Below, piece by piece: positions 1-9,683 of a stretch of DNA of 64,000 bases. A program made the translations under genes and the position numbers. The stretch's first letter is position 1, and every line of letters starts with the position of its first letter. This DNA is from Rozella allomycis CSF55 (Eukaryota; Rozellomycota). The stretch spans positions 28,170-92,169 of the forward strand of contig KE561209.1 in NCBI GenBank assembly GCA_000442015.1, read 5' to 3'. The notes beneath the pieces were generated by a model. That model did no database searches, was not told the DNA's origin, and was given only the letters and a program-made list of their open reading frames with translations.

Positions 1-20
1 GATGAGAATTCCTGATGTGA

Positions 21-116
21 CAATTGAAGTGGGATGAGAATCCCTGGTACGACAATTGTCACTTACATTTCAGATCCACCGCAAATGGTTGTTATATTTG
101 TATTAGTTGCTATTAA
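21..116 (+). pseudogene. Fragment related to the protein at 34589-34810
   Basis: In one frame this stretch encodes a short peptide containing KWDENPWYDNC, followed by a stop at 114-116. The same motif, KWDANPWYDNC, and a similar tail occur in the minus-strand reading frame at 34589-34810. A TGA at 18-20 lies in frame just upstream, so only the last ~30 codons survive or the piece is one exon. The first 60 bases also hold two related copies of a ~25 bp unit beginning GATGAGAAT. The function of the family is unknown; its intact relative sits beside papain-like peptidase sequence. Confidence 0.45.
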
Positions 117-285
117 AGGTATCCAAAGACTCTTATGTTGACTTTGATATTCGACCTTACTACAGGTGTGTACGACAGTTCGTGCTATAAATCGATTAAC
201 ATTACTTTGTCATTTGTGGTACTGTGATATATCATCTATTCTAAGATTGAAAAAAGTCAATATTTATTAATAATCTTAATGAGTT

Positions 286-834
286 TTATTTATCGTGGAA
301 TGCTCTTAAGGACTTTCGCAATGAAAGAAGAGCATTTTGACTTTGTTGATGTGATTCTTCTTTGTTTGCAACAGGCTGAGAATCCAAGACAGAGTAATCA
401 AGATGTTGTTCGGAAACAAATGGCGTGACTTGAACAGAAGGAATATCAGTGAAAGGGATTACACCGACGTTGTAAAGAGGAACTAAAGGAGTGACCATTA
501 AGCAGCCTTTCTCGTTTTGATCGAATGAAAGATTCTCAGAGTTTGAAAAGAAATGATTTTTTAAGTTTAGCAATAGCGACTGGAAAGAGTCTTCCTCGAT
601 ATAGTCGATTTTTCTGTATAATCCGACAAATTGAACAACCAGATAAAGACTTGCAAATGGCCCGAGATAGCGTCCATAATGGATTTGTGAAATATCGAAA
701 TCAGAAAGGTGGATGCTTTCAATAAGTTTTAGATTCTCCAAGATATTTTCTTTGGATTCCAAAGCGACTTTGAGAGCGAAATAATAAGCATTTTCAGCAA
801 AAGAAGACACCAAGGCTGAGTATTGAGAGAAAGN
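286..834 (-). CDS. Unrecognised protein, 5' end lost in a gap
   Basis: The frame is open from the gap at 834 down to a TAA at 286, giving about 183 residues of C-terminal sequence. No ATG lies before the gap, so the start is missing. The first part is helical with a hydrophobic segment (GPFASLYLVVQFVGLY). The second half is proline- and valine-rich (VTPLVPLYNVGVIPF) and the tail is rich in Gln and Ser. I do not recognise a family. Length and amino-acid composition make it more likely to be a real gene fragment than a chance frame, but nothing around it supports a role. Confidence 0.4.
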   Translation of the reverse strand, partial: XFSQYSALVSSFAENAYYFALKVALESKENILENLKLIESIHLSDFDISQIHYGRYLGPFASLYLVVQFVGLYRKIDYIEEDSFQSLLLNLKNHFFSNSENLSFDQNEKGCLMVTPLVPLYNVGVIPFTDIPSVQVTPFVSEQHLDYSVLDSQPVANKEESHQQSQNALLSLRKSLRAFHDK

Positions 835-835
835 C

Positions 836-1291
836 GCAGATTGGACTTGGTTGCTTTGATGCTTGAGATAAAGATTTTATTGAGTTACAACTTTACCCTT
901 TACTAATGCTCCGGCCAAAGCGATCACAACGCTGACTTTGTATGAGCATGCTACAGACAATACAGCTTGCCGGGGACAGTTTGCTTGTCTCGCAGCTTCG
1001 TATAATTTATTATGGCTCGGCCATAACTAATTAAAGAGGAAGATAAAGGCCATGATGAGCAACTGCGGAAAATCGGGTTTTTTGGTGCATGTAGTGACCA
1101 ACTGCGGAAAATCGAAGTTTTTGACAAAAAAAGTTGTTCAAGAGGTGCACCGACGGCATTATAAATCCTACGTCAATATACAGAACGAAGCGTACTGTGA
1201 CTATGTTTGGCTGAAACGTTCCAGGCGAAACGAACACGAAAGGCAGCGAAAAAAAATCCTACCGCATTCAAACCAACTTCGGGGATTGAAA
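836..1291. other. Gap-bounded stretch with no assignable gene
   Basis: This contig piece lies between gaps at 834 and 1292. It contains two nearby copies of an 18-base unit (CAACTGCGGAAAATCG plus flanks, near 1060 and 1098), which make a short chance-like frame containing two NCGKS motifs. I see no conserved domain and no splice-supported coding region. Confidence 0.4.
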
Positions 1292-1292
1292 N

Positions 1293-1585
1293 ATTTTTAG
1301 GGTTGCCGCGAAACACAAATAATCTAGAACCGATTTTTTTCAAGTTAGAATCTAAATCTGTTAAACTCTCAAGCCTAAAATAAAATCCAAAAAATGAATG
1401 ACGTCATACATGAACAACCAACGATTAACAGATATACGATCAGACTTTGCATAATGGGGATCTATGATGAATATAGGAAGTAACTTTTCGCACTTAATCA
1501 AAAGCGCAGGATTGTCATGAAGTCTTTGGCCCTTTCGAAACCAGCATATAGCGTCCATTATCCAAGCCACAATTGGATGTTCCAT
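1293..1585 (-). CDS. Photolyase/cryptochrome, N-terminal part, cut by a gap
   Basis: Reading from ATG 1585 (or ATG 1558), the protein carries WFRKGQRLHDNPALL, the diagnostic N-terminal motif of (6-4) photolyases and animal/plant cryptochromes. It then reaches VNRWLFM. A 35-nt GT-AG intron at 1375-1409 restores the expected continuation LESLTDLDSNLKK and SRLFVFRGNP, typical of the photolyase alpha/beta antenna domain. The frame then runs into the gap at 1292, so the FAD-binding body is not visible. In this family the enzyme repairs UV pyrimidine lesions with light energy or acts as a blue-light receptor; the fragment cannot decide which. No downstream photolyase exon is seen before 836, so the rest is lost in the gap or the gene is broken. 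Confidence 0.8.
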
Positions 1586-1747
1586 TCTTAATTTAGAAGC
1601 CACAATTGCATTTTGTTAATGATGTATTGCGGATTATCACTATCCAATTTGCTTTAGTTATTATTGTTTGTGAAAACTTTTTATCCACCAGACACCAGAG
1701 GATTGTTACGATCTATTTCAGGAATTTCTAAATTCCAGCCACCCCGG

Positions 1748-3205
1748 ATGAAATATTTTTTGCACATTCTTATTATAGTTACCAAAATATGTTTCGTGAT
1801 GTGCGCAAATACAAAGCAGACAAAATATCGCAAAATTAATGTCAAGTTCATCCAGCCTAATGGAAAGACTATTTCTTACACCAGATTGTCAAAGTTCAAA
1901 CATCCCATTCCTTTGATAAAGAAAATGGCAAAGAAAAATTATAGACAATTAACACTTGATAATGCGCTAAGAACAAGAAATGCCGATGACGTCCTATTAT
2001 TAAGGAAAGACAAGCAAAAGAACATTCAGTTTGCAAATCAAAGTGGTTTATTTGTCATTATATTATATGTTGTAAACTGGCTTGAAAATCCCAAATTCTT
2101 TGGTTCTGTTTCTTTATTCCTTGAACTATTAGAAAAGAGCGAATTCTCGTTTGATGTGGATCGCATTGTGCATTATTTGTGTCATTTTGAGCCATTGAAA
2201 GAATATTGTGCTAAATTATTTTCGTCCGTCTTTTCTAACAGAGCTATTGAAGGGACAGATGAGTTCAGATTTGTCAGTCAAGAAATTCAAGATTATATTT
2301 TTAAAATGCCGCATCTGGATATTCTGCCAATGAATATGAAAGATTCTTTGTTTTTATATAAACTAAAACACAAATATGAAAAGAATTTTGATATATATCA
2401 AAATTACATTCTTGCAGTAGAATTCGACGATAAAACTGTTATTTTTGACTCTGACTATGATGAGCTTGTTGGAACACTTTTGCAATTAAGACCTGAAAGA
2501 TTCAATACCTTTTTCAATACTGCCCTTAAAGTTAGCGCTGTTGAAAAACTTAAACGTTGTTTTGAATGTAATGGCTTGTACGGAGAGGAACATATTATAA
2601 CTNATGGATTGTACGGAGAGGAACACATTATAACTATTCTAAATTCTTCTTTAACAAGTGATGAAAAATATTTCATTCTCTCTGGAATTGAGGGGTCAAG
2701 TGTTTCTTTAGAAAAGGCCATCGATCTCTGTACAGCCCAGAATGAAATTAGAATCCGAAATAGCCTTTTTTCTAAAAACTTAAATAGCGGCACTTCATCT
2801 TTTCTGATTAGGAATACTGAATATCTAGAGAGTTTTGTAGATTTCGAGCCAAACTCTCAAGCGATTTTGCAGCAATTATATAAAACTTATGTTCACGTTA
2901 ACATCCCTGTGGCTCAAAAGATTCTCAAGTACATGGATCCTTTAGAGAAGAGTAAACTAATAGACATTACACTCGATTCATGCAATCTAGAGCTCCTAGA
3001 AGTTTTATTAGGAAAAAACTACTCAAGATTGCACGTAGAGCTGAAAAACAAAGAAAGATCTGAAAAGAAGCGCGAATGCCTCGGTAGATACTTTCGCCGA
3101 CTGGCTGTTAACTTTAGTCTGCAAGATACAAGCGATCGATTACTCGAGTCTGTTCTGAAATCAACCGCCGAATACACTATTGAATTTTTCTCGTCCATAT
3201 TGTAA
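1748..3205 (+). CDS. Secreted protein of unknown function
   Basis: The frame is open from 1664, but ATG 1748 is the better start because it begins a clear signal peptide (MKYFLHILIIVTKICFVMC, then ANTKQ). About 470 residues of mature protein follow, mostly helical with repeated hydrophobic/charged blocks, resembling degenerate helical repeats such as ankyrin-like arrays. No enzymatic motif is visible. The signal peptide and lack of a membrane anchor suggest secretion. Its general plan (signal peptide then long irregular helical repeats) is shared with the 1007-residue protein at 55885-58908. A scaffold gap at 2603 is flanked by the same ~32 bp on both sides, so the ten residues encoded twice there are probably counted twice by the assembly. 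Confidence 0.7.
   Translation: MKYFLHILIIVTKICFVMCANTKQTKYRKINVKFIQPNGKTISYTRLSKFKHPIPLIKKMAKKNYRQLTLDNALRTRNADDVLLLRKDKQKNIQFANQSGLFVIILYVVNWLENPKFFGSVSLFLELLEKSEFSFDVDRIVHYLCHFEPLKEYCAKLFSSVFSNRAIEGTDEFRFVSQEIQDYIFKMPHLDILPMNMKDSLFLYKLKHKYEKNFDIYQNYILAVEFDDKTVIFDSDYDELVGTLLQLRPERFNTFFNTALKVSAVEKLKRCFECNGLYGEEHIITXGLYGEEHIITILNSSLTSDEKYFILSGIEGSSVSLEKAIDLCTAQNEIRIRNSLFSKNLNSGTSSFLIRNTEYLESFVDFEPNSQAILQQLYKTYVHVNIPVAQKILKYMDPLEKSKLIDITLDSCNLELLEVLLGKNYSRLHVELKNKERSEKKRECLGRYFRRLAVNFSLQDTSDRLLESVLKSTAEYTIEFFSSIL
2570..2635. repeat. Unmerged contig overlap around gap 2603
   Basis: Positions 2570-2602 and 2604-2635 are near-identical (two mismatches) and abut a single n. Both copies encode GLYGEEHIIT in the same frame. 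This is best read as two contig ends that overlap, not as a true tandem repeat. Confidence 0.75.
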
Positions 3206-3313
3206 ATAAATCATAAACGATGCATACTTTACGATTTAGCAATTGCAGTTTCACCCAGCCACCCTATTCAATATTTTCACAACAATGAGTGATCCAGACT
3301 ATCCAGGTACTTT

Positions 3314-5771
3314 ATGGAAATAAAGGTGAAAAAAGATATACCGCCTGATTTCATACCGATTGTTTCGAATGAATACAAGGTTAAAGTAACACCGCACAGA
3401 TCTTTTGATTCCATGACCTGTATGTGCAGTTACAAGCCTGGTACAAGTTGAATAACGAGTGTAATGCAGGTGATCCTATTGAGAAAGCGTGTGGAGAGTC
3501 CAGCGACTGTATGAACAGAATGCTGCTGTTTGAATGCCACCCTGATGACTGTCCGTGTGGCGATTCGTGTCAGAATCAGAGGTATTTATGTGTTGTGATT
3601 TGTAAAGGTTCCAGAAGCGGCAGTACCCCAAAGTTGAGGTGTTTAAAACAAGTGGAAAGGGCCACGGCATGAGGACGCTGGAAGATTTGTCACCGTAAGC
3701 TGGCGATTATATCTAAATAATTTATAGAAACACGTTTATAATGGAATACTGTGGGGAGGTGGTGGATGAGACGATGTTTATGCGCCGTTTGAGTGAATAT
3801 TCGCAGCGGCATTTCTATTTCATGACTGTGGAAAAGGATCATGTAAGAATTTTGTGTTTGGAAATAAAGATTATTGATGCATCTAGAAAGGGAAATATTT
3901 CGAGGTTTATAAACCACTCGTGTGCACCTAATTGTGCGACACAGAAATGGATTATCAATGGGATAACGAGAATTGGAATTTTCACGCTGAGGAAGATTCC
4001 AAAGGGGACTGAATTGACATTTGACTATAAATTTGAATTTTATGGGTACGCATTGATTGTAGTGGTTATTTTAGGGAGCCTCAGAAGTGTCTTTGTGGAG
4101 AGCCGACATGCAAGGGTTATATTGGCAAAGCGAAGCAGATAGAGGAGAATTCGGACATAGAAGATGAGGATGATCAAGGGCCGGTTGAAAATAGGCCAAA
4201 GAAGAAGGAGTATATACCCCGGCCCATTGATGTAGAAAAGGTGCAGCCACTTTTGGTTGAGATACTTCAAGCATCTAATGAAAGAAAGTTGTTAAAATAT
4301 ATAAAGAGATTTGAAGTAATTAAAGCAAGTTGGGTAAATGTAGGTGACAGATTCAGGGGAAGTATTTAGGTTGCTAGTGAAATCGCATGGGATAAAGATT
4401 ATGGCAGGAATACTTGAAGAATATCCTGGTAGTTTAGATATAACGAGATGTGTGCTGAGAATCTTGGATAAAGTTAATCTTGGAACTCGTAATCCAATAC
4501 AGGATGCAAAGTTGGATGAGATGGTGGGCAACCTAAAGGAGCATTCTGATGCTATCGTGTCAATGTTATCAAAAAAGGTAATTAAAAGTGGTGGATGAAA
4601 ATAGTTGGAGAATGAATGGTCAGAGCTTCCAGTTACGTATAGAATACCCAAGAGAAGAAAAGAGGATTGTAAAAAGGATAGAGTTAGTGAAGTTAAGCAA
4701 CAAGAAGTGAGTAAGATTGGAGTGTCACCAAGTGAAGGAAGTGAGAGGGGATCGAATGGAGGATATAGAAGGCCATTTGAAAAGAGAAAGAGGGAAGAAA
4801 GGGAAGATTATGAAGGGAGAAGAGATTATGATGTTAAAAGAGATTACGAAACAAAGAGAGGCTATGAAACAAAGAGCGATTACGAAGGGAAGAGAGACTT
4901 TGAAGGGAAAAGAGATTTTAACGCAAGGAGAGAATATGAAGGAAGATATGAAAGGGATTATGAAGGAAGGAATGAAAGAAGAGATTATGGGAGGCACAAA
5001 GTTGACAGAGACTATGAGAGGCACAAAGATGACAGAGATTATGAAAGACACAAAGATGACAGAGATTATGAAAGAAGGAAATATGAAGGGAGAGATTACA
5101 ACGATTATAGAGGGCGTAAAGATGAAAGAAAATACAACGAAATGGAAAGAGGCAACGATAAAGAAAGCGAAAGATTCAAAGGAAGAGAAAGTTTTAACGG
5201 AAGCGAACGACTGAATGGGAAAGAAAGATTCAAAGATGAATATTCAAAAGAAAAAAATAAAAGAAATTTTGATCTAAAAAGAGATTTCGATTCTCGGAAA
5301 GATTCTGAAGACATTAACAAATTTATAAGGGACATTAAAGATGGAAAAGAAAACGATCTATCAGATCTACAAGAAAAAGATGATCTAGATGGAAAAAAAG
5401 ATCTGCAAGAAAAAAAAGATGAAAAAATATTTTCGGGATTCGCAGAAGATGATATAATGAGAGTTGTTAAAGAAGCAACAATCTCAAGAAAAGAAGAAAA
5501 ATCTTCATTTAAAGAACAATTGTTCAATTTTGTTATAAAATATTTAAGTAAATTTAAAGATAAATTTGAAAAAGAAGAATTTAAGAAAATGGCCAGAAAA
5601 GTAATCTCTTTTCACCCTTGAAATTAGTTGTGTCACACATTAATAGATAAAGAAAAAAGATACAATGAAGAAAAAGGTATAACAGATCCTCCCACACTAA
5701 CAGACGCAAAGAAACATAAAATCAAAGAATACATCAAATCTTACTTGACACGCATTCAAAAAATAGATTAA
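3314..5771 (+). CDS. SET2: SET2-type histone H3K36 methyltransferase
   Basis: Nine exons give a 743-residue protein: 3314-3440, 3470-3581, 3608-3694, 3728-3842, 3870-4045, 4075-4315, 4344-4577, 4605-5600, 5628-5771. The eight introns are 26-33 nt and every junction keeps frame. In order it shows an AWS cysteine cluster (CMCSYKPG, CMNRMLLFEC, CPCGDSCQNQRFQKRQY), a SET domain (EYCGEVVDE, GNISRFINHSCAPNC, FDYKFEFYG), a post-SET motif (CLCGEPTCKGYIGKAKQ) and a helical TFIIS-like domain at about residues 255-365. A ~260-residue Arg/Asp/Glu/Tyr-rich tract and a C-terminal SRI domain (FVIKYLSKFKDKFEKEEF) follow. SET2 methylates H3 Lys36 during elongation; the SRI domain binds the phosphorylated RNA polymerase II tail. 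ATG 3314 is the first in-frame start. Confidence 0.95.
4800..5290 (+). repeat. In-frame mixed-charge repeat tract inside SET2
   Basis: This purine-rich stretch encodes imperfect repeats of a 6-12 residue unit around RDYE/KRDYE, for example RDYERHKDDRDYERHKDD. It lies between the TFIIS-like and SRI domains of SET2. It resembles Arg/Asp-rich low-complexity regions of nuclear RNA-processing proteins. The tandem DNA similarity (gacagagattatgaaag-type units near 5000-5080) suggests recent slippage. Confidence 0.8.
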
Positions 5772-5900
5772 TTCATTTACAAATACACAACAAAATAAAC
5801 ATTCCTTTATTAATTATATTTTCTTATTACTTGATACTACTGAATATTCCTATACTACAGTTACAACCACAAACCTTAAACCATTCAACTTTGTCGAAAT

Positions 5901-6273
5901 ATGATAATACAACAAAAGATGAGATTGCCAAAGGTAGTAGAAGTGGACACTACGACATAATCAGCTATCAACTAGATACACACTTCTAGACAAGCTTTTT
6001 CAGACTGAAGATGAAATAATAGCCGAACTGAAAAAAGAATGTCCTGGTCAAATGTTATTGGAGTTATCGACAGAAACAATAGGCGATCAATCTAGACAAA
6101 TAGATATTCAGAACAAATCATGTACAATCAGAGACATTGATGCTTACGATGAAATAAAGAGTCAATTCAATTTCATCAATGACTACTTTGATTCTTCTGG
6201 TAAGTTCAAATTTTTGAAGAATTCAAAACGCGATTGTTAGAGAGAGAATGTATTGAAGTTTCAGGACATAAAC
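5901..6273 (+). pseudogene. 5' part of an unrecognised gene, interrupted by an LTR element
   Basis: ATG 5901 opens an 11-codon exon. A 31-nt GT-AG intron (5934-5964) then joins it in frame to an exon open from 5965, which includes LLDKLFQTEDEIIAELKKEC and continues to about 6191. A GTAAGT site near 6200 and an AG near 6239 would join a further piece (RECIEVSGHK). That piece runs directly into the start of an 82-83 bp LTR at 6274, so the gene seems to have been broken by insertion; the gap at 6326 hides the rest. The phrase LLDK...TEDEII.ELK weakly recalls the N terminus of SAPS/PP6 regulatory subunits, but this is not firm. An alternative is a short gene ending at the TAG at 6238-6240. Confidence 0.35.
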
Positions 6274-6325
6274 TATCACGGACGATCTTGCACAATATTA
6301 GTACGACTTGTGTTTCAGGACCCTG
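6274..6325 (+). repeat. Truncated short LTR (5' part)
   Basis: The 52 bases before the gap at 6326 match the start of the 82-83 bp terminal repeat found complete at 10468, 11525, 11784 and 14098 (TGTCACGGACGATCTTG, here with TATCACGG). It abuts coding-like sequence rather than a polypurine tract, so it is the left (5') LTR of an insertion or a solo LTR. Confidence 0.7.
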
Positions 6326-6326
6326 N

Positions 6327-7101
6327 GTTGTACAAGGGATCCTTTGCTTTAAAAGGTCAAAATAGAGCACGTTGAAGACATGATATTATCTTTTTGTTGG
6401 TGGCTTTTGTTCCCTGCGCCTCACGTGTTCTAGAACCAAGACGACAATTGAAACTTTCATGTCCTTTTTGATCTTTAATATGTCAGTTTTTCGTTTTATT
6501 ATCAATTATCATCTTTCTTAATTTCTATAATCATCATTACAATCTATCATCATAATTTCAAATTCTAATAGTCATTATCATTTCCTCATAATTTATTTCT
6601 ATTTAGTTCTTATGTTTTCTATTTTTCTTATCCANTCAAAATAGGGCACCTTGAAGACTTATTATTTTTTTCTTCTTGGTGGCTTTTGTTCCCTGCGCCT
6701 CAAGTGTTTTAGAACCAAGACGACATTAAAACCTTTCCATGTTTTTTTGATCTTTAATATGTCAGTTTTTCTTTTCGTTATCAATTATCATATTTCTTAA
6801 TTTCTATAATCATCATTACGATTTATCATCATGATTTCAAGTTCTGATAGTCATTATCATTTTCTCATAATTTATTTCTATTTAGTTCTTATGTTTTCTA
6901 TTTTTCTAATCCAAATATCATTTATTTTTAATCTTCAAGAAACTCCTTTTTTTCAATTTGTAATTTCAAAAGTCGATTTTTCTTTTCTATATAAAAATAA
7001 GAAGATATTTGTCAAAGTGAAAATGCAAATTTTATTGTATAAAATATTGGCTTATGAAGAGTGATTTGTTTTGTTTTAGTGGAAACAACAGGTCTGCCAG
7101 C
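6327..7101 (+). mobile_element. Internal region copies of the short-LTR element
   Basis: Two near-parallel copies (about 6358-6634 and 6636-7101), separated by a gap, match the internal leader of the element at 10560-11008 and 13320-13700. Shared landmarks are ccctgcgcctca, agaaccaagacgac, a long T/C-rich tract with repeated atcatc, and aaaatattgg followed by gaagagtgatttg. No long coding frame is present. The sequence ends at gap 7102 within the tctgccagc landmark. Confidence 0.6.
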
Positions 7102-7186
7102 NCCTTTGTTAGCTAACCCATTTTTGAACTTGGATTTTTCCGAATAAAAGTGTAGGTAAAATCCCGACAATTCCCAAATACAAAAA

Positions 7187-7600
7187 TGCCGAAAAAGGGT
7201 CTTTCTTTCACACAAAAAATAGCACTTGCTTGCAAGTATAATATTTATGCCATGCTGCATCGCCTAATTGCAAGTTACTTCAAGTATCTTAAGCGATTGA
7301 TCAAATTATTGATCGTATTCGCGGATACCCATATCCGCCAACTGTAGAAGCAGAAACTATCATTAGCACTCGCGTAAAGGCTACCGGTCATGCACTTAAC
7401 CAACATTCAGCATAAAGCCGACCGAAGTTTTTACAGAGGAACAACTCTCTCAAAAGGTCACAAGAGGTTGAGATGATGACATTTTTAAGACTTGTAAGGA
7501 CGGAATTCATGATCATCTTCTAGTCCAGTACATTAAAAGGGAACAAAGGCATGAATTGAACGACAGGTCTCTGACTAGAGATATANTTTCTTTAAAATTA
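7187..7600 (+). pseudogene. Decayed element coding remnants
   Basis: A short frame from ATG 7187 starts MPKKGLSFTQKIALACKYN, which looks like the helix-turn-helix start of a pogo/CENP-B-type or similar element protein, but it decays within a few dozen codons. Further on, 7415-7485 contains KPTEVFTEEQLSQKVTRG. The same sequence in inverted orientation occurs at 20835-20910, and again across the gap at 21166-21241, so it is a dispersed element piece, possibly gag. Function is not assignable. Confidence 0.3.
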
Positions 7601-7675
7601 AATTGTCATCATTTTCTTCTACCGACGTCTTTAAAGATAAAGCAGCTACTTGAGACCTAAATTTACATTTCCTNA

Positions 7676-7844
7676 TTTGTGATTTGAGAGGAAATAGATT
7701 AAGATTAAGAATTAATGCAGGGGGAATAGATAGAACATCAATTTTAAAGAAATTAACTCTTGGATTATTCAGATTTTGATAATTTAAAGTTGATTTTACC
7801 TGCATTAATTCTTAATCTTAATCTATTTCCTCTCACATCACAAA
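7676..7844. repeat. Inverted repeat, 46-bp arms, 77-bp loop
   Basis: Positions 7676-7721 are the reverse complement of 7799-7844 with one mismatch (the arm includes GAGAGGAAATAGATTAAG). The loop is about 77 bp. A gap lies two bases outside the left arm, so a foldback assembly artefact is possible, but the right arm continues directly into gypsy RT sequence. Confidence 0.8.
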
Positions 7845-7849
7845 TCTAA

Positions 7850-8140
7850 TTCCAGCGAGCTGTACAAGATTATTATTTGAAGTAATTCCAGAAATTCTTA
7901 ACATGTTTATTAATGATATAGGAGTAAAGGGAAGTATCTTTAAAGATGAAACAGTTTTAGAAAATGGTAGAAGGAAATTTATATATGATCACATACACAA
8001 CATAATTAAAATATTACAAATTCTTTTAGATGCACATATTACGGTTTCAGGAGAAAAATGCAGGTTTTTGGTTCCAGAGATAAATGTTGTTGGATTTACG
8101 TGCAATGAAAAAGGCAGACAATTTTTTTAAAAAATTTATA
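7850..8140 (+). pseudogene. Ty3/gypsy reverse transcriptase fragment
   Basis: The frame around 7870-8130 reads IPEILNMFINDIGVKGS, then HITVSGEKCRF and PEINVVGFTCNEKGRQF. This is the palm/thumb region of Ty3/gypsy reverse transcriptase (family pattern YLDDI.VKG ... TVSGEKC.F..PE...VGF). The catalytic Y-x-DD box is changed to FIND, so one of the two metal-binding aspartates is missing, and a stop follows at 8130. It is a dead copy on the plus strand. Confidence 0.7.
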
Positions 8141-8505
8141 CAATTAAATCAATAATCGTATTTATTAAGGATGAGGGATCCNCAAATATGGGAACTTTAA
8201 CTAGAACATTACGAAAGTTATCAGCACACGGTTTTCATATTTTGTGCGATATTTGGAATAAACAGAAACATTGGGAAATGCAACATAACGCGGGTATTCT
8301 GTTGCGTGAATTTATAACATAACAAGGTTGAAGTATTTCTTCTCTCCTTAGCAGTTTGCTAGAAACTGCAAAAGCGAGATATGGAACACAACGCATTAAG
8401 TCATGTTAACTAGATTTAATAAAAAAAAACATGATTAGATGTTTTTTACTATTAGGATATCATTTTGTCAATAATGCGTGCGTGCTTTAGCAGCAAGATG
8501 CAGCC

Positions 8506-8724
8506 CGAGGTGTTTCATACAATAACGTGGATAACAGTTAATGAAGTGGCAATGAAACACGTTAAAAACACTGCCATAACATAAAATATGTAATTTGAGA
8601 GTCTATTTGCCTAGCTGTGGATATGTCACCCCAGCCATGTGTCGTACCTGACATATTAATGACATGATGATATAAGATGGATGAAACATCTGATATTGAT
8701 CATAAGATGATATTTTTAAAGATC
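8506..8724 (+). repeat. Dispersed repeat A, copy 1, probable LTR/U3
   Basis: This copy begins CGAGGTGTTTCATACAATAA and ends at AAAGATC. It recurs at 9255-9504 (broken by a gap) and in part at 9506-9555. A TATA-like TATAAATAG follows at 8725, so the block may be promoter/U3 sequence of an LTR element. No coding potential is seen. Confidence 0.6.
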
Positions 8725-9105
8725 TATAAATAGAATGTGAAGATTAGATACGGAAACCAATTTGTCATTCCTGACCCAGAGAGGGTCAATGACGATAGCA
8801 TGGGTATTAACTCCCTGACATATATCTGAAGGTACTATCAGTGGTACTGAATACAATGATGACATCCATCCATTGAGGATCTGAATCTTAAGTTATGCTA
8901 GACAATGACCTGTCAAGGTCATTCACGACAGCATAGAGTTCACATCCTTAATAGAGCTCTATTAAGGTTTTCTAGTGATAATTAATACATATTTCATACT
9001 CATTGATGAGGGCTTGTCAAGAGTATTAAATTAATTGCCAATTAATTTACTTAATTAAATTGAAATTTACTAATTAATTTATCACTCATATATATACTCA
9101 GCATN
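8725..9105. other. AT-rich continuation of repeat A with small palindromes
   Basis: The stretch holds small hairpins (TGACCC-agaga-GGGTCA near 8768; TGACCTGTCAAGGTCA near 8909) and a perfect palindrome AATAGAGCTCTATT near 8951. I see no coding frame. It could be the R-U5 or leader part of the element whose U3 is repeat A. Confidence 0.35.
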
Positions 9106-9234
9106 TACGTGATTGCATGAAATCAGTGATTACTTCCAAGGCGAAACATCAAACCCCCAAAAAGCAAGAAAGTCAATAATATACATGTAAATTAATAATT
9201 TAAATGATTTATTTGTTTAAGAATAGACAATGGT
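9106..9234 (+). repeat. Dispersed repeat B, copy 1
   Basis: It starts TACGTGATTGCATG and contains AAAGCAAGAAAGTCAATAAT and TTTATTTGTTTAAGAAT. A second, slightly longer copy is at 9684-9828. Both are bounded by gaps or by repeat A, which marks a nested repeat region. Confidence 0.65.
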
Positions 9235-9254
9235 NCATGTAGCTGACCTTAGCA

Positions 9255-9555
9255 CGAGGTGTTTCATACAATAAAATGAATAAGCGTTAATGTAGTGGCA
9301 ATAAAACACGTAAAAACACTGCCATAACATAAAATATGTAATTTGAGAGCCTATTCGCCTAGTAGTGGATATGTCACCCCAAGCATNTGCCTAGCTGTGG
9401 ATATGTCACCCCAGCCATGTGTCGTACCTGACATATTAATGACATGATGATATAAGATGGATGAAACATCTGATATTGATCATAAGATGATATTTTTAAA
9501 GATCNAAAACCACTGCCATAACATAAAATATGTAATTTGAGAGCCTATTCGTCTA
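9255..9555 (+). repeat. Dispersed repeat A, copies 2 and 3 (gapped)
   Basis: 9255-9386 matches the first part of repeat A with ~10% divergence. 9388-9504 matches its second half almost exactly, and 9506-9555 repeats the middle block (CACTGCCATAACATAAAATA) again. The n's at 9387 and 9505 show that different copies have been scaffolded together. Confidence 0.6.
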
Positions 9556-9683
9556 ACATTCAGCAATGTATATCAATATCTTTGCTATTAAATCAAAGTA
9601 TTGGATACTATTCACAATAGTGAGGGGTAATCAAAGGGTTTGGAATGCTGGAAATTGTCGATCACGGATCATGTACAAAACAC

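Noticed and set aside
1052-1300. 82-codon plus frame with repeated NCGKS
   Set aside because: Caused by a short DNA repeat, and it overlaps the gap and photolyase exon on the opposite strand.
4980-5090. CRISPR-like tandem units
   Set aside because: Imperfect units without spacers, in frame within a eukaryotic gene.
4717-5214. 165-codon frame in SET2
   Set aside because: It is an alternate frame of the purine-rich RDYE repeat tract; Met/Lys/Glu/Thr repeats arise from the same DNA unit.
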